Positions 7,113-15,567 are shown, counted from the stretch's first letter. The stretch is 28,278 bases of DNA from CALEAR01 sp035301485 (GCA_035301485.1 DATGUF010000048.1:1-28278), one strand, 5' to 3'. Numbers and translations: made by a program. The notes: generated by a model from the letters alone, not told the origin.

Positions 7113-9515
7113 ATGAACTACGAACAACTGGGTGTTTTTTATCTTGGCCGCGAAGTAAACCCCACTTCCATGGATGATAAAGAAGATTTACTGCTTTACG
7201 ACTCAAGCGACCTCACTACCCACGCAGTAATAGTAGGCATGACAGGCAGCGGCAAAACCGGCTTGGGTGTTGGCTTAATAGAAGAAGCGGCCATCGATGG
7301 CATTCCTGTGCTAGCCATTGACCCCAAAGGCGACTTAACAAATTTAGCCCTCACTTTCCCTCAGCTTCGTGGCAGCGATTTTGAACCTTGGGTGGACCCG
7401 CGTGAAGCTGAACAGAAAGGCATGAGTAAAGCAGAATACGGCCAACAGCAAGCGGACCAATGGCGCGAAGGGTTGGCCAGTTGGGGCCAATAGCCAGAGC
7501 GCATTCAGCGCTTTCGCGAGGCTGCTGAAGTTGTGGTGTACACCCCAGGCTCTAGCGCAGGGCCCCCTATTAGTGTTTTGCGTTCTTTTGCGGCGCCACC
7601 TCAAAACATTCTCGCAGATCGCGATTTATTCAACGAGCGTTTAGCCACCGCTGCTAGTAGCTTGCTCACCCTTGTTGGCATAGATGCAGACCCTCTCAGC
7701 CGAGAACAAATTTTACTGTCTGCCATTCTTGAACATGCGTGGCAGGAAAGCCGCGATGTTAACTTGGTGGACTTAGTACAAGCAGTACAACAACCACCGG
7801 TAAAACAGCTTGGTGTGATGGAGGTGGATACTATTTTTCCTGCAAAAGACCGCCTCAAGCTGGCCATGGCCATTAACGCCGTTATGGCTGCGCCCACTTT
7901 CGCCGCTTGGACAGAAGGTGAACCGTTAGATATTCAAAACCTACTGTATGCCCCAGATGGGCGTGCCCGCGTGGCAGTGGTCACCCTAGCGCACCTAAAC
8001 GACAGTGAGCGTCATTTCTTTATGAGCCTATTGCTTAACGAAGTGGTGGCATGGACGAGCTCACAAACAGGCACCTCTAGCTTACGTGCCATGCTTTATA
8101 TCGATGAACTATTTGGCTTTTTACCCCCAGTGGCAGAGCCACCCACCAAAAAACCGCTGCTTACTTTATTAAAACAAGCACGGGCTTTTGGTGTGGGCTT
8201 AACATTGTCCACACAAAACCCCATCGACATTGATTACAAAGCCTTATCTAACGCCGGCACTTGGTTTATTGGCCGCCTTCAAACCGAGCAAGATAAAAAG
8301 CGCCTCATCGATGGCCTCAACACCGCCACCTCTGGCTCAGCCGACGCCCCTCAACTCAACGACCTCATTAGCCGCTTAGGGAAACGAACGTTTCTTTTGC
8401 ACAACGTTCATAGCAACGCGCCAACCCTCTTTCGTACCCGCTGGGCTTTATCCTATTTAGCCGGCCCAATGACGCGCGACCAAATTCGTCAGCTTAACCA
8501 AGAAACCCCAACGCATGGGGTACAGCCACCCATGCCACCAAAACCACAAAACAGCGCCCCCGCAAGTGCCACAACAAGCAACGCAGCGCCATTTATTTCA
8601 ACAGACATCAAGCAGTTATTTGTTCCGGCCAACACTAACAGCCCTGCCGTTTCCTACTTTCCCCTACTGTTAGCAGCAGCGGATGTGCATTACAGCAACC
8701 AAACGTACAACGTCAATGAAGACCAACGTGTTATACGCCTCACAGAGTTAACAGAAGGGGTTGTTTCTAGCGATTGGCGTGCAGGCGAAAACTTATCCAT
8801 AGCATTAGAGCAGCTCACCACCGAGCCTAACCCTGCCATTTCCTTCCAACCGTTGCCCGATGTTTCTTTCAACGCAAAAACGAGCAAAAGCTGGGGAGAC
8901 TTATTCCAACGTTGGCTGCGCACCGATGGCGCCTTAATTCGCTATCGCTATACACCTTTAAAACTCATGTCACAGCCCAACGAAACAGAGCAAGCTTTCC
9001 GCCTACGCTGCACCCAAGCCATTCGCGAGCAGCGTGACGAAGAAAAAGAGAAATTACGCAAGAAATACGAAAGCAAACTGCAAACCTTGGAACGCCGACG
9101 CCTCTCGCGGGAACAAACCCTTGAAAGCCGTGAACAAAAAGCACAAAGCACCCAGTTAGATGCATTGCTTAGCGTGGGCAGCACCCTGTTCGGTGCATTC
9201 TTAAATAAACGAACGCCCAGCAGCAGCAAAATAAGCACAGCTGTACGCCGCGGCACGCGCGTTAACCAACATCGTGGTGATGTTGCCAGAGCGCGTGAAG
9301 CCTTAGAACAAACCAATGCAGAAATTGCAGCACTGGAAAACGAGCTAGAGAAAGAGCTGAACCAACTGGCAAATTATGCCACCCATGCTGAAACACTAGA
9401 GCTCAAAGAAGTGGCCATCAAACCCACTAGCCGCGATATTGCCATGCGTTTTGTGGGCATTGCATGGGTTCCCTACCAACAAAACAACAACGGCCACTGG
9501 GAGAAAGCGTTTTAA
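7113..9515 (+). pseudogene. HerA/DUF87-like ATPase interrupted by an in-frame TAG
   Basis: A single frame of 801 codons encodes a HerA-FtsK-type ATP-binding protein, but codon 127 (7491-7493) is TAG. Before it lie Walker A GMTGSGKT (Lys48) and DPKGDL. After it come Walker B YIDELFGF (Asp331-Glu332), the KQARAFGVGLTLSTQNP segment of HerA-like ATPases, and a charged coiled-coil region (about 630-760). Residues on both sides read on smoothly (GLASWGQ, then PERIQRFREAAEVVVYTPGS), and no frameshift or other stop is present, so the lesion is one base change at most. The downstream part lacks Walker A and could not work alone. Either a recent pseudogene, a sequencing error or amber readthrough. HerA-like proteins pump or remodel DNA or protein; the substrate here is unknown. 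The upstream AGGA ribosome site is intact. Confidence 0.85.
7491..7493 (+). other. internal amber codon (TAG) in the ATPase frame
   Basis: Reads CAA TAG CCA GAG in the frame of the ATPase. The 7113-7493 and 7533-9515 open frames share the same phase, so only this codon separates them. A change at one base could have produced TAG from GAG (Glu) or CAG (Gln), both of which would suit the context before PERIQRF. Confidence 0.9.
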
Positions 9516-9538
9516 GCGCTTTTGTGTAGGCATAAAAA

Positions 9539-9571
9539 GACCCCAAAAAGTGTATCCAACTTTTTGGGGTC
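9539..9571. terminator. bidirectional Rho-independent terminator
   Basis: Perfect 13-bp stem GACCCCAAAAAGT / ACTTTTTGGGGTC around a 7-base loop, between the convergent ATPase gene and slyB-like gene. The A- and T-runs within the arms provide T-rich sequence on both strands, so it can serve both genes. Confidence 0.8.
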
Positions 9572-9616
9572 AGTTCATAAAGCGCCTTTTAGTTTTCGTT
9601 TGCAGGGGCCGTACGA

Positions 9617-10090
9617 TTAATACGCAGGCGCTACACTCAAGGTGTTACCCGAACCAATTAAACGTACACGCTGGCCAGGGCTCCACTGACGGTCTGCTCG
9701 CTGTACTACCACGAGGTTGCGGCCATCATCGGTGCGCACTTCAATTTCTAGCGCCTGTACTTGGTTGGCTTTATCTTCAATTTTAGAACCCGCCACAGCA
9801 CCTAGTACCGCACCAGCAGCGGTGGCGAGGTCGCGGCCTTTACCACCACCAATGCCACTACCGGCAATACCACCGATAACACCACCACCAACACCACCAA
9901 TAACGCCGGAGCTTTCAGCTTGAATAGTAACAGGGCGTACAGAAACAATTTGCCCGTAAGTTACGCTTTGTGCTGTTTTAGCACTGCGGCCACTGTGCAC
10001 ATCGCCTGAATACATGCTCTTGTTGGCACACCCCGTTACACCAAAAGTGGTGGCCAACAGAGCTACCATTAAAATTTTCTTCGTTTTCAT
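9617..10090 (-). CDS. slyB: SlyB/PcpY-type outer-membrane lipoprotein, glycine zipper
   Basis: Lipoprotein of 157 aa. The signal peptide MKTKKILMVALLATTFGVTG ends in lipobox VTGC with Cys21 as the lipidated residue; the residue after Cys is Ala, which permits sorting to the outer membrane. The middle (about 66-105) is a Gly-zipper 2TM domain rich in GxxxG repeats, and the C-terminal part is the conserved SlyB-like domain (LEIEVRTDDGRNLVVVQ). SlyB proteins form stress-induced outer-membrane assemblies and are often under PhoPQ control; no PhoP box was recognised here. The ATG at 10088-10090 has a GGAAAGGA ribosome site upstream; the earlier ATG at 10108 lies before that site and is rejected. 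Confidence 0.9.
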   Translation of the reverse strand: MKTKKILMVALLATTFGVTGCANKSMYSGDVHSGRSAKTAQSVTYGQIVSVRPVTIQAESSGVIGGVGGGVIGGIAGSGIGGGKGRDLATAAGAVLGAVAGSKIEDKANQVQALEIEVRTDDGRNLVVVQRADRQWSPGQRVRLIGSGNTLSVAPAY

Positions 10091-10335
10091 CGTCTTTTCC
10101 TTTCCCATGAAAATATCAATTATATTTGTAGCAGAATACGCACAAAAGTGTTGTAAAAGAACGTTTTTTATCGCTGTTGGCGCCTAATGTTCTTAACACC
10201 CACCCCAACAGCACTAAGAATCACCACTTATTGTGCATGCTTTATGAATATTTGTATGCAAGCTATTATCTAGCCTGTTTTTTACGATACGCTGCGCCAT
10301 TCGTTAACGCGCGCACGCTACTTGCCGAGGATTCC

Positions 10336-10863
10336 ATGAACGATTTATCTCAACGCGTAAAGGCTAGCATTATTGATGTGCCCCATTTTCCTAATGATGG
10401 GGTTATTTTTAGAGACATCACCCCCCTACTAAAAGACCCCACCCTCTTCAACGGCATTTTAGAATGGCTTGCACAAATCGCTGAAGAAGTGGGCGCCACC
10501 CTCATCGCTGGCGTTGAAAGCCGCGGCTTTTTATTTGCCACCCCACTGTGCCACAAATTGCAGCTGCCTTGCGTGATGATAAGAAAACCCGGCAAATTAC
10601 CTCGGGCCGTGCACCAAATTCCCTATGCATTAGAATACGGTACAGATACGTTAGAGTTGCACCAAGAAGATTGCACAGCCGAGGATCGCGTACTGCTAGT
10701 GGACGATCTCTTAGCCACCGGCGGCACCGCAGCGGCAGCGGCCAAACTGATTGAAAAATCAGGCGCCACCGTAGCCGCCCTAGCTTTCATTGTTGAGCTA
10801 CAAGATCTCGTGCAACGCGACCTGCTACCACAGCGCAAGCTTTATTCTTTAGCAAAATACTAA
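10336..10863 (+). CDS. apt: Adenine phosphoribosyltransferase
   Basis: Cytoplasmic purine salvage enzyme: adenine + PRPP gives AMP + PPi. The product is 175 aa, the normal length, starting MNDLSQRVKASIIDVPHFPN. Family landmarks are GVIFRDITPLL, ESRGFLF, RKPGKLP, LEYGTDTLELH and the PRPP loop VLLVDDLLATGGTA with Asp123-Asp124. The ATG at 10336 has GAGG five bases upstream. The frame is open back to 10177, but those 53 residues have no place in Apt and are leader sequence. pxpA follows after 35 bases, so apt may share a transcript with pxpABC. Confidence 0.96.
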   Translation: MNDLSQRVKASIIDVPHFPNDGVIFRDITPLLKDPTLFNGILEWLAQIAEEVGATLIAGVESRGFLFATPLCHKLQLPCVMIRKPGKLPRAVHQIPYALEYGTDTLELHQEDCTAEDRVLLVDDLLATGGTAAAAAKLIEKSGATVAALAFIVELQDLVQRDLLPQRKLYSLAKY

Positions 10864-10898
10864 CTGTTCGTATTCCACCTTAACCTAAAGGCAAATAC

Positions 10899-11642
10899 AT
10901 GCGCCCTTCTCTAACCTTAAATTGTGACCTAGGCGAAACCGACCACATTGTGCCCCAGGGCCCTGAGCACCTGGCCATGCCTTACATTCATATGGCCAAC
11001 ATTGCCTGCGGCTTTCATGCGGGCAACCGTCAAACCATGCTCGATACCATCGCTCTCGCACAACAACACCAAGTGCTGATCGGTGCGCACCCCTCGTACC
11101 CAGACCGCGAAAACTTCGGCCGCCAATCCATGCAACTTAGCCAAGCCGATGTGTGCGACCTCGTGTTTCAACAAATTGATACCCTTGATGCCCTGGCAGA
11201 AGTGCATGGCGCCCGCCTCTCCTACGTAAAACCCCACGGTGCCCTGTACCATGATCTGCTGCACGACGAAGCTACGCGCTTAGGGGTTTTCCAAGGCGTC
11301 GCTTCTTTAAGCACCGAACTGCCCGTATTAGTGCTCGCCGGCGCACACCGAGAGCAGCTACAAAAAAGTGCTGCCCAATTTGGCTTAACACTGTGGTTTG
11401 AAGCGTTTGCAGACCGCCGTTATCACGCTGACGGGCGCTTGCAACACCGCAGCGAAGGGGGCGCTGTACTTACCAACGCCGAGGAGATTATTGCCCAAGC
11501 CACAGCCATCGCTCATGGCGAGCCTATTACAAGCGTAGAAGGCGAACCCATTATTATTGCCGCCGATAGCCTCTGCGTACATGGCGACAATGCAGAAGCC
11601 GTGGCCACCATTAAAGCCATACGAGCTGCGCTAACGCCATGA
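10899..11642 (+). CDS. pxpA: 5-oxoprolinase subunit PxpA (LamB/YcsF family)
   Basis: Subunit A of the bacterial ATP-dependent 5-oxoprolinase, which opens 5-oxoproline (pyroglutamate) to glutamate and so removes a spontaneous glutamine breakdown product. The product is 247 aa (family about 245-250). It shows the LNCDLGE start, HMANIACGFHAGN, IGAHPSYPDRENFGR and YVKPHGALYHD blocks typical of YcsF proteins. The ribosome site AAAGG precedes the ATG. Its TGA overlaps the pxpB ATG, so A, B and C form a coupled operon, the usual arrangement. Confidence 0.96.
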   Translation: MRPSLTLNCDLGETDHIVPQGPEHLAMPYIHMANIACGFHAGNRQTMLDTIALAQQHQVLIGAHPSYPDRENFGRQSMQLSQADVCDLVFQQIDTLDALAEVHGARLSYVKPHGALYHDLLHDEATRLGVFQGVASLSTELPVLVLAGAHREQLQKSAAQFGLTLWFEAFADRRYHADGRLQHRSEGGAVLTNAEEIIAQATAIAHGEPITSVEGEPIIIAADSLCVHGDNAEAVATIKAIRAALTP

Positions 11643-12334
11643 CCTTCCATGTGCAAGTGGTGAGCGAAACCGACCTCATGCTGTATTTGCATGGCGAACT
11701 TGATGCCACCACCACACAGCAGCTATTGGCTTTACAACAAGCGTTTACCCACGCCTTTGCGGCAGCATTAATCGATACGGTTCCCGCGTATCAAAGCTTG
11801 CTCTTGTGCTTTCACCCACGCCACACAGAACCGCCCGCACAGCGTTTAGCACGCGTTCAGGCCTTGGCCAAGGAAACGTTGGCAAGCTTTACAGCGCATG
11901 CCGTGCACACCGACACCATTACTGTGCCGGTTTATTATGGGCCCGAAGCCGGGCTAGATTTCCACTGGGTGTGCGCTCAAACAGGGCTCAACGAAAAACA
12001 GCTCATCGCCCTGCATAGCCAATGCACTTACCACGTTTTTGCTGTGGGGTTTAGCCCAGGATTTGCTTTTATGGGCCAACTGCCTGCGGCACTACAACTG
12101 CCTCGCCGCCACAATCCACGTGATAAAGTACCGCGCGGCTCGTTGGCCATCGCCCACGACCAAACCGCCATTTACCCCATGGAGAGCCCCGGAGGCTGGC
12201 ATCTTATTGGTCGCAGCCCCACAGTGTTGTTCGATGCAAACAAAACCCCAAGCCATTTATTCAGCGTGGGCGCCAGCGTTCGCTTTCAACCTATTAGCCG
12301 CGCTGAATACCTAGCACAGGGAGGCGAGCTATGA
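11639..12334 (+). CDS. pxpB: 5-oxoprolinase subunit PxpB (KipI family)
   Basis: Subunit B of 5-oxoprolinase; in Bacillus the related KipI is known as an inhibitor of KinA. The product is 231 aa. The conserved C-terminal half carries FSPGFAFMGQLP, PRRHNPRDKVPRGSLAIA and YPMESPGGWHLIGRSP, the hallmark of the family and of the matching urea amidolyase domain. Coupled by ATGA overlap at both ends, to pxpA upstream and pxpC downstream. With pxpC it probably forms the catalytic pair that handles the phosphorylated intermediate. Confidence 0.95.
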   Translation: MTFHVQVVSETDLMLYLHGELDATTTQQLLALQQAFTHAFAAALIDTVPAYQSLLLCFHPRHTEPPAQRLARVQALAKETLASFTAHAVHTDTITVPVYYGPEAGLDFHWVCAQTGLNEKQLIALHSQCTYHVFAVGFSPGFAFMGQLPAALQLPRRHNPRDKVPRGSLAIAHDQTAIYPMESPGGWHLIGRSPTVLFDANKTPSHLFSVGASVRFQPISRAEYLAQGGEL

Positions 12335-13251
12335 GCTTTGTGGTTTTAAAAGCACAGGGGCAAGCACTCTTGGTGGATCGCGGCCGCCAACACGCGCAAA
12401 GCGCAGGCCTTAGCCAAGGTGGGCCCTTGGATGAATACAGCTTTTTATGGGCAAACCATCTATTACAAAACCCGCACCACAGCGCCGTACTTGAAATCAC
12501 CTTAGGCAACGTAAGCCTGCAAGCCCAACACAACACCATGGTGGCTATTACAGGGGCTGATATTCCCGTTCAGCATAACGGCAACAACGTTACTCCTTGG
12601 TCTAGCTTTTACGTAAAACAAGGCGATGTCATTGAGGTAGGCTTTTTCCGCGGCCGTGGCACGCGCTTGTACCTAGCCGTTAAGGGCGGTTTCGACGCCC
12701 CCTTATTGTATGGTTCTAGAAGCTGCGTGCCGCGAGAACAGTTAGGCGGCCATCGTCACGGCGCGCCAGTACAAGCCAACGACACCCTGCTGTGCGCAGA
12801 GCGGCCAACACAACCCGCCGCCTACACCCCACCCACACTGCAAAAACTGCCTCACGCTGGGCAGCGCATTCGCTTTATGCCGAGCTATCAGTTTGCAGAT
12901 TTCAGCCCCACAGCACAGCAAGTTTTCACCGCAGCCCCCTATCACCTCAGCCCCCATATAGACCGCATGGGCTTTCGTTTAACCGGCGCAGCGTTGCCGC
13001 TACCAGAAAAAGAACTGCGTTCTGAAGGCATTGCTTTAGGCAGCATTCAAATTAGCCGTGAAGGGCAACCCATGGTGCTTATGAGCGACCGACAAAGCAT
13101 TGGTGGTTATTTGAAAATAGGCGTGGTGTACCGTGTGGATTTAGGCCTGTTGGCACAACTGGCGCCAGGCCAGCCGGTACAGTTTGTGCAAGGTGATGTT
13201 GATACAGCTTGGGCACTGCAACAACAGCGGGAACAATTCTTTTCTTACTAA
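12331..13251 (+). CDS. pxpC: 5-oxoprolinase subunit PxpC (KipA family)
   Basis: Subunit C of 5-oxoprolinase (biotin-dependent carboxyltransferase-like fold). The product is 306 aa, normal for the family. Landmarks are the early GLSQGGPLDEYSFLWAN, ITGADIPV, YLAVKGGFDAP followed by GSRSCVPREQLGG, the C-terminal SEGIALGSIQI and the LMSDRQSIGGYLKIGVV strand. The ATG overlaps the pxpB TGA. Last gene of the operon, ending just before a strong hairpin terminator. Confidence 0.95.
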   Translation: MSFVVLKAQGQALLVDRGRQHAQSAGLSQGGPLDEYSFLWANHLLQNPHHSAVLEITLGNVSLQAQHNTMVAITGADIPVQHNGNNVTPWSSFYVKQGDVIEVGFFRGRGTRLYLAVKGGFDAPLLYGSRSCVPREQLGGHRHGAPVQANDTLLCAERPTQPAAYTPPTLQKLPHAGQRIRFMPSYQFADFSPTAQQVFTAAPYHLSPHIDRMGFRLTGAALPLPEKELRSEGIALGSIQISREGQPMVLMSDRQSIGGYLKIGVVYRVDLGLLAQLAPGQPVQFVQGDVDTAWALQQQREQFFSY

Positions 13252-13253
13252 AA

Positions 13254-13282
13254 AACAGGCCAACTCATAAAGCTGGCCTGTT
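13254..13282. terminator. bidirectional terminator between pxpC and the 13297 gene
   Basis: Stem AACAGGCCA / TGGCCTGTT with an 11-base loop. On the minus strand it is followed by TTTT after the stem, a good T-tract for the 13297 gene. On the plus strand the T-tract is short, but the hairpin lies 3 bases after the pxpC stop and probably serves it too. Confidence 0.75.
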
Positions 13283-13296
13283 ACTCACAGCAACCG

Positions 13297-13590
13297 CTAG
13301 GCTTTATCTTGAATTTCTGCGCGAATACCCAGCAAATAAATAGCAGAGCAAATATTGATAATCGTCCAAATTATCTTGGAAAAAGTAATCAAAATAATGG
13401 GGTTATATAACAACACTAAAAGCCCTAGTAGCACAGCTTGGTTTTGTTTACCGCGGTTATAACTCAGGTAGGCACCCCATGCGAACACCACAGTGGCCAC
13501 CAAACGTAGCAACATGTAATAACCATAAGGCAATGGCAACACAGCAATGAAAAGCATAGCTGCTGCCACATTAATGAGTAAAAGGGGCAT
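13297..13590 (-). CDS. Small inner-membrane protein, DUF6804-like
   Basis: 97-aa protein with three or four hydrophobic helices (about 3-18, 25-42, 50-66, 70-88) and motifs LPLPYGYYMLLR and LLYNPIILITFSKIIW. These match my memory of the DUF6804 small membrane protein family; that label is from recall, and the function is unknown. The AGGAG ribosome site eight bases before the ATG is strong. The gene starts 21 bases after the end of the 13612 gene on the same strand, so it is the last gene of a three-gene operon of membrane proteins. Confidence 0.8.
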   Translation of the reverse strand: MPLLLINVAAAMLFIAVLPLPYGYYMLLRLVATVVFAWGAYLSYNRGKQNQAVLLGLLVLLYNPIILITFSKIIWTIINICSAIYLLGIRAEIQDKA

Positions 13591-13611
13591 CGTTTTCTCC
13601 TAAATACTTAA

Positions 13612-14688
13612 TTAGTGTGCCATCTGCAGCACTTTAAAGTTGTGTTTAATCTCACGAGCGTCTAACTGCTCAGCCGTTAGCCGTTCAATGTTTGCAACCA
13701 TTTCTTGCGTTAATTCATTATGCATCATTTGTAGCGCCGTCATAGTGTTCTCACGAGCGCGCTGTAATTCAGCAGCTAGCGTTTGTTCCATGTGCGGGCG
13801 GTATGCTCGTTCCTGCTTATTCAACGCCATATATTCAGCCCCCACCAAAGTGGCCAGTGTAACGGCCCCCACCGTAGCCCCTAGCGCAGGTGTACCCACA
13901 GTGCCCACGGCACCAGCTGCGCTGGCACGCATTCCTGCTACCCCCAAGCGCACCATAAAACGCGACACTAAAGCGCGGGCGGCGGCCAACGCCCCCATGC
14001 GGTACAACGATGCCGTAAGCATCCCAGCACCCACGGCAGAAGCGCTTACCAAGGATGAGGCCACGCGCAACGCATCCACATCCACCATATCGGGGTGTGT
14101 TAGTAACTCCACATCTAAAAACTTTACGTTTGCTGCCAACGCATTTTCATCTAGCACCTCGCCTCTGCTTGCGACAAAAGCCGCCAACTCATGTTGCAAA
14201 GCATCCACTCGCTTTTGCACTAATGCCGCATAAAGCTCGGCTGCTTCCGTGCTCAACGCCTGCATACGCGGTGCAAAGCCACTTTCGTACAATAAACGCT
14301 GCTCAAATTGCGCTGTGTCCCAAGCGGTAAAATCACCAAACAAACTCATGTATAGCCGCAAATAACTGGCAGGCGCGGAGAAATACCAATCTAAATAAGC
14401 CTCTAGGTGCTGCTCAAGCGCATCAAAAGCGGCGTTTACCTCAGTGTCTATCCAGGCATCAAAAGGCGTATGAACGCCCGCTTCCAAACGCCCCATTTCT
14501 TGCTCTAGCAAGGCCAGCAAATCATTTTTGCCGCGCTCGTCTAACACCCCAAAGGCCCTGCTTCCTACAGCGTGGGTGACATAATGCGGCGAAGGCTCCA
14601 CAGAGAGCAGCTTCTGCATGCCCCACACTACCAATGCCGACACCAGCAACATCGCTATTACAAAACGCAACCTTATGGTTTTATTCAT
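13612..14688 (-). CDS. Unknown membrane-anchored protein with Ala/Gly-rich hydrophobic core
   Basis: I do not recognise this 358-aa protein. An N-terminal anchor (about 8-27, FVIAMLLVSALVVWG) is followed by about 175 mostly helical residues rich in Glu, Leu and Ala. Next comes an 85-residue Ala/Gly/Val-rich hydrophobic region (about 203-287), split by a short basic part (RMGALAAARALVSRFMVR), and a helical, charged C-terminus (about 290-358) resembling a coiled coil. The arrangement could be an anchored protein whose second half enters the membrane. No enzyme motif is visible. The start overlaps the end of the 14681 gene by eight bases, so both are translated from one transcript. This is one of two unidentified genes facing the WYL regulator. 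Confidence 0.8.
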   Translation of the reverse strand: MNKTIRLRFVIAMLLVSALVVWGMQKLLSVEPSPHYVTHAVGSRAFGVLDERGKNDLLALLEQEMGRLEAGVHTPFDAWIDTEVNAAFDALEQHLEAYLDWYFSAPASYLRLYMSLFGDFTAWDTAQFEQRLLYESGFAPRMQALSTEAAELYAALVQKRVDALQHELAAFVASRGEVLDENALAANVKFLDVELLTHPDMVDVDALRVASSLVSASAVGAGMLTASLYRMGALAAARALVSRFMVRLGVAGMRASAAGAVGTVGTPALGATVGAVTLATLVGAEYMALNKQERAYRPHMEQTLAAELQRARENTMTALQMMHNELTQEMVANIERLTAEQLDAREIKHNFKVLQMAH

Positions 14689-15457
14689 GTTTGTTTTCCT
14701 GTTGGTGGCGATGCAAAAGCGCTTGCGCGCCCCATATTAATTGCCCAAAAGCCCAAGCAAACCCACCCTGTAAAAGAAAGAACACGCACCACCCTAACAG
14801 CTGCAGCGGTGTGGATACTGTGCCCGTGGCAGTGGCATTCTCCATGGCCCACAACTGAAATGTTTGCAACGCAGCTAACAGGCTGTGCCAAAGCGCATAA
14901 GCATTATGATGCTCTATACTTTGCACCAAATACGGCCACAATTGGCCAGCACTTACGCCAAGGTAATTCGGGTGTGTGGCTAGCATTTGCGCCAACACAA
15001 ACACGCACAACATGCTTAACACCGCAGGGTAAACACTCAGTTTACGCCCTACTGCCTCACGCCCTACGGGTAACACATGTGCCGCTAACCCACGGCGTGC
15101 AACGTGCTGCACCCACATAAACACACCGGCGCCTAATAACAGCGCCCACCAAATACCAGCCCCCGCACTACGCGCACTAAGTAAAAACACCAGCGCTAAC
15201 AGCAGCGTCATGGGCAAGGTTAACAACCACGCCACCACCCCCGTGGTTAATACACGCTGCCAAAAGGAAGTGGGCTGTAAATATTGGCGTAAAAAAGCCC
15301 TACGGCGTAACTGCTTCGCTTCATAGGCTGCACACGACATCAGCATCATCACCAGCAACAGGAAGGGGTAGAAAAACCAATGCACCTGTTGCGCAGGAAT
15401 GTGTTGCCACACCCAAACACCCAGTAAAACACTGATAACAGGCACATATTTACGCAT
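14681..15457 (-). CDS. Unknown six-helix inner-membrane protein
   Basis: I do not recognise this 258-aa protein. About six hydrophobic segments are visible (near 4-20, 26-46, 72-97, 103-119, 142-160 and 219-245), with a basic loop KQLRRRAFLRQYLQP between helices 2 and 3. That loop and the helix pattern recall ABC-2 type permeases, but there is no adjacent ATPase, so I do not claim it. The start at 15457 has GAGGTGG four bases upstream; in-frame ATGs at 15469 and 15511 lack such a site. First gene of the minus-strand operon 15457 to 13297. It is divergent from the WYL regulator, with 110 bases between their starts. Confidence 0.8.
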   Translation of the reverse strand: MRKYVPVISVLLGVWVWQHIPAQQVHWFFYPFLLLVMMLMSCAAYEAKQLRRRAFLRQYLQPTSFWQRVLTTGVVAWLLTLPMTLLLALVFLLSARSAGAGIWWALLLGAGVFMWVQHVARRGLAAHVLPVGREAVGRKLSVYPAVLSMLCVFVLAQMLATHPNYLGVSAGQLWPYLVQSIEHHNAYALWHSLLAALQTFQLWAMENATATGTVSTPLQLLGWCVFFLLQGGFAWAFGQLIWGAQALLHRHQQENKHE

Positions 15458-15493
15458 TAGCCACCTCATTTGTTTGTCTTGGCACCACCATGC

Positions 15494-15510
15494 TGTAAAG
15501 TAACTTTGCA
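15494..15510. promoter_or_regulatory. candidate operator palindrome in the WYL divergent region
   Basis: TGTAAAGTAACTTTGCA is a 17-bp imperfect palindrome with a perfect AAAGT-A-ACTTT core and TG/CA ends. It lies between the two divergent starts and overlaps the likely -35 of the WYL gene. A further ACTTT half-site is at 15536-15540. Autoregulating WYL proteins such as BrxR bind inverted repeats in this kind of position. Confidence 0.4.
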
Positions 15511-15533
15511 CTACCGGCGTACACTGCTACACT
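15506..15533 (+). promoter_or_regulatory. probable promoter of WYL-recCBD
   Basis: TTGCAC (-35, 15506-15511) and TACACT (-10, 15528-15533) are 16 bases apart. A start near 15540 gives a leader of about 28 bases. The -35 falls inside the palindrome at 15494-15510, so a protein bound there would block this promoter. Confidence 0.4.
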
Positions 15534-15567
15534 CAACTTTTTCGTCTCTAATAAAAAATAAACCACC

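Noticed and set aside
9504..9523. AAAGCG/CGCTTT hairpin at the end of the ATPase gene as a separate terminator
   Set aside because: Short 6-bp stem overlapping the stop codon; the 13-bp hairpin at 9539-9571 is far stronger and explains termination.
10177..10335. N-terminal extension of apt
   Set aside because: The frame is open, but Apt homologues begin near MNDLSQRV and a GAGG ribosome site lies directly before that ATG.
14681..15457. ABC-2 permease call for the six-helix protein
   Set aside because: The helix pattern is suggestive, but there is no ABC ATPase next to it and no clear family motif.
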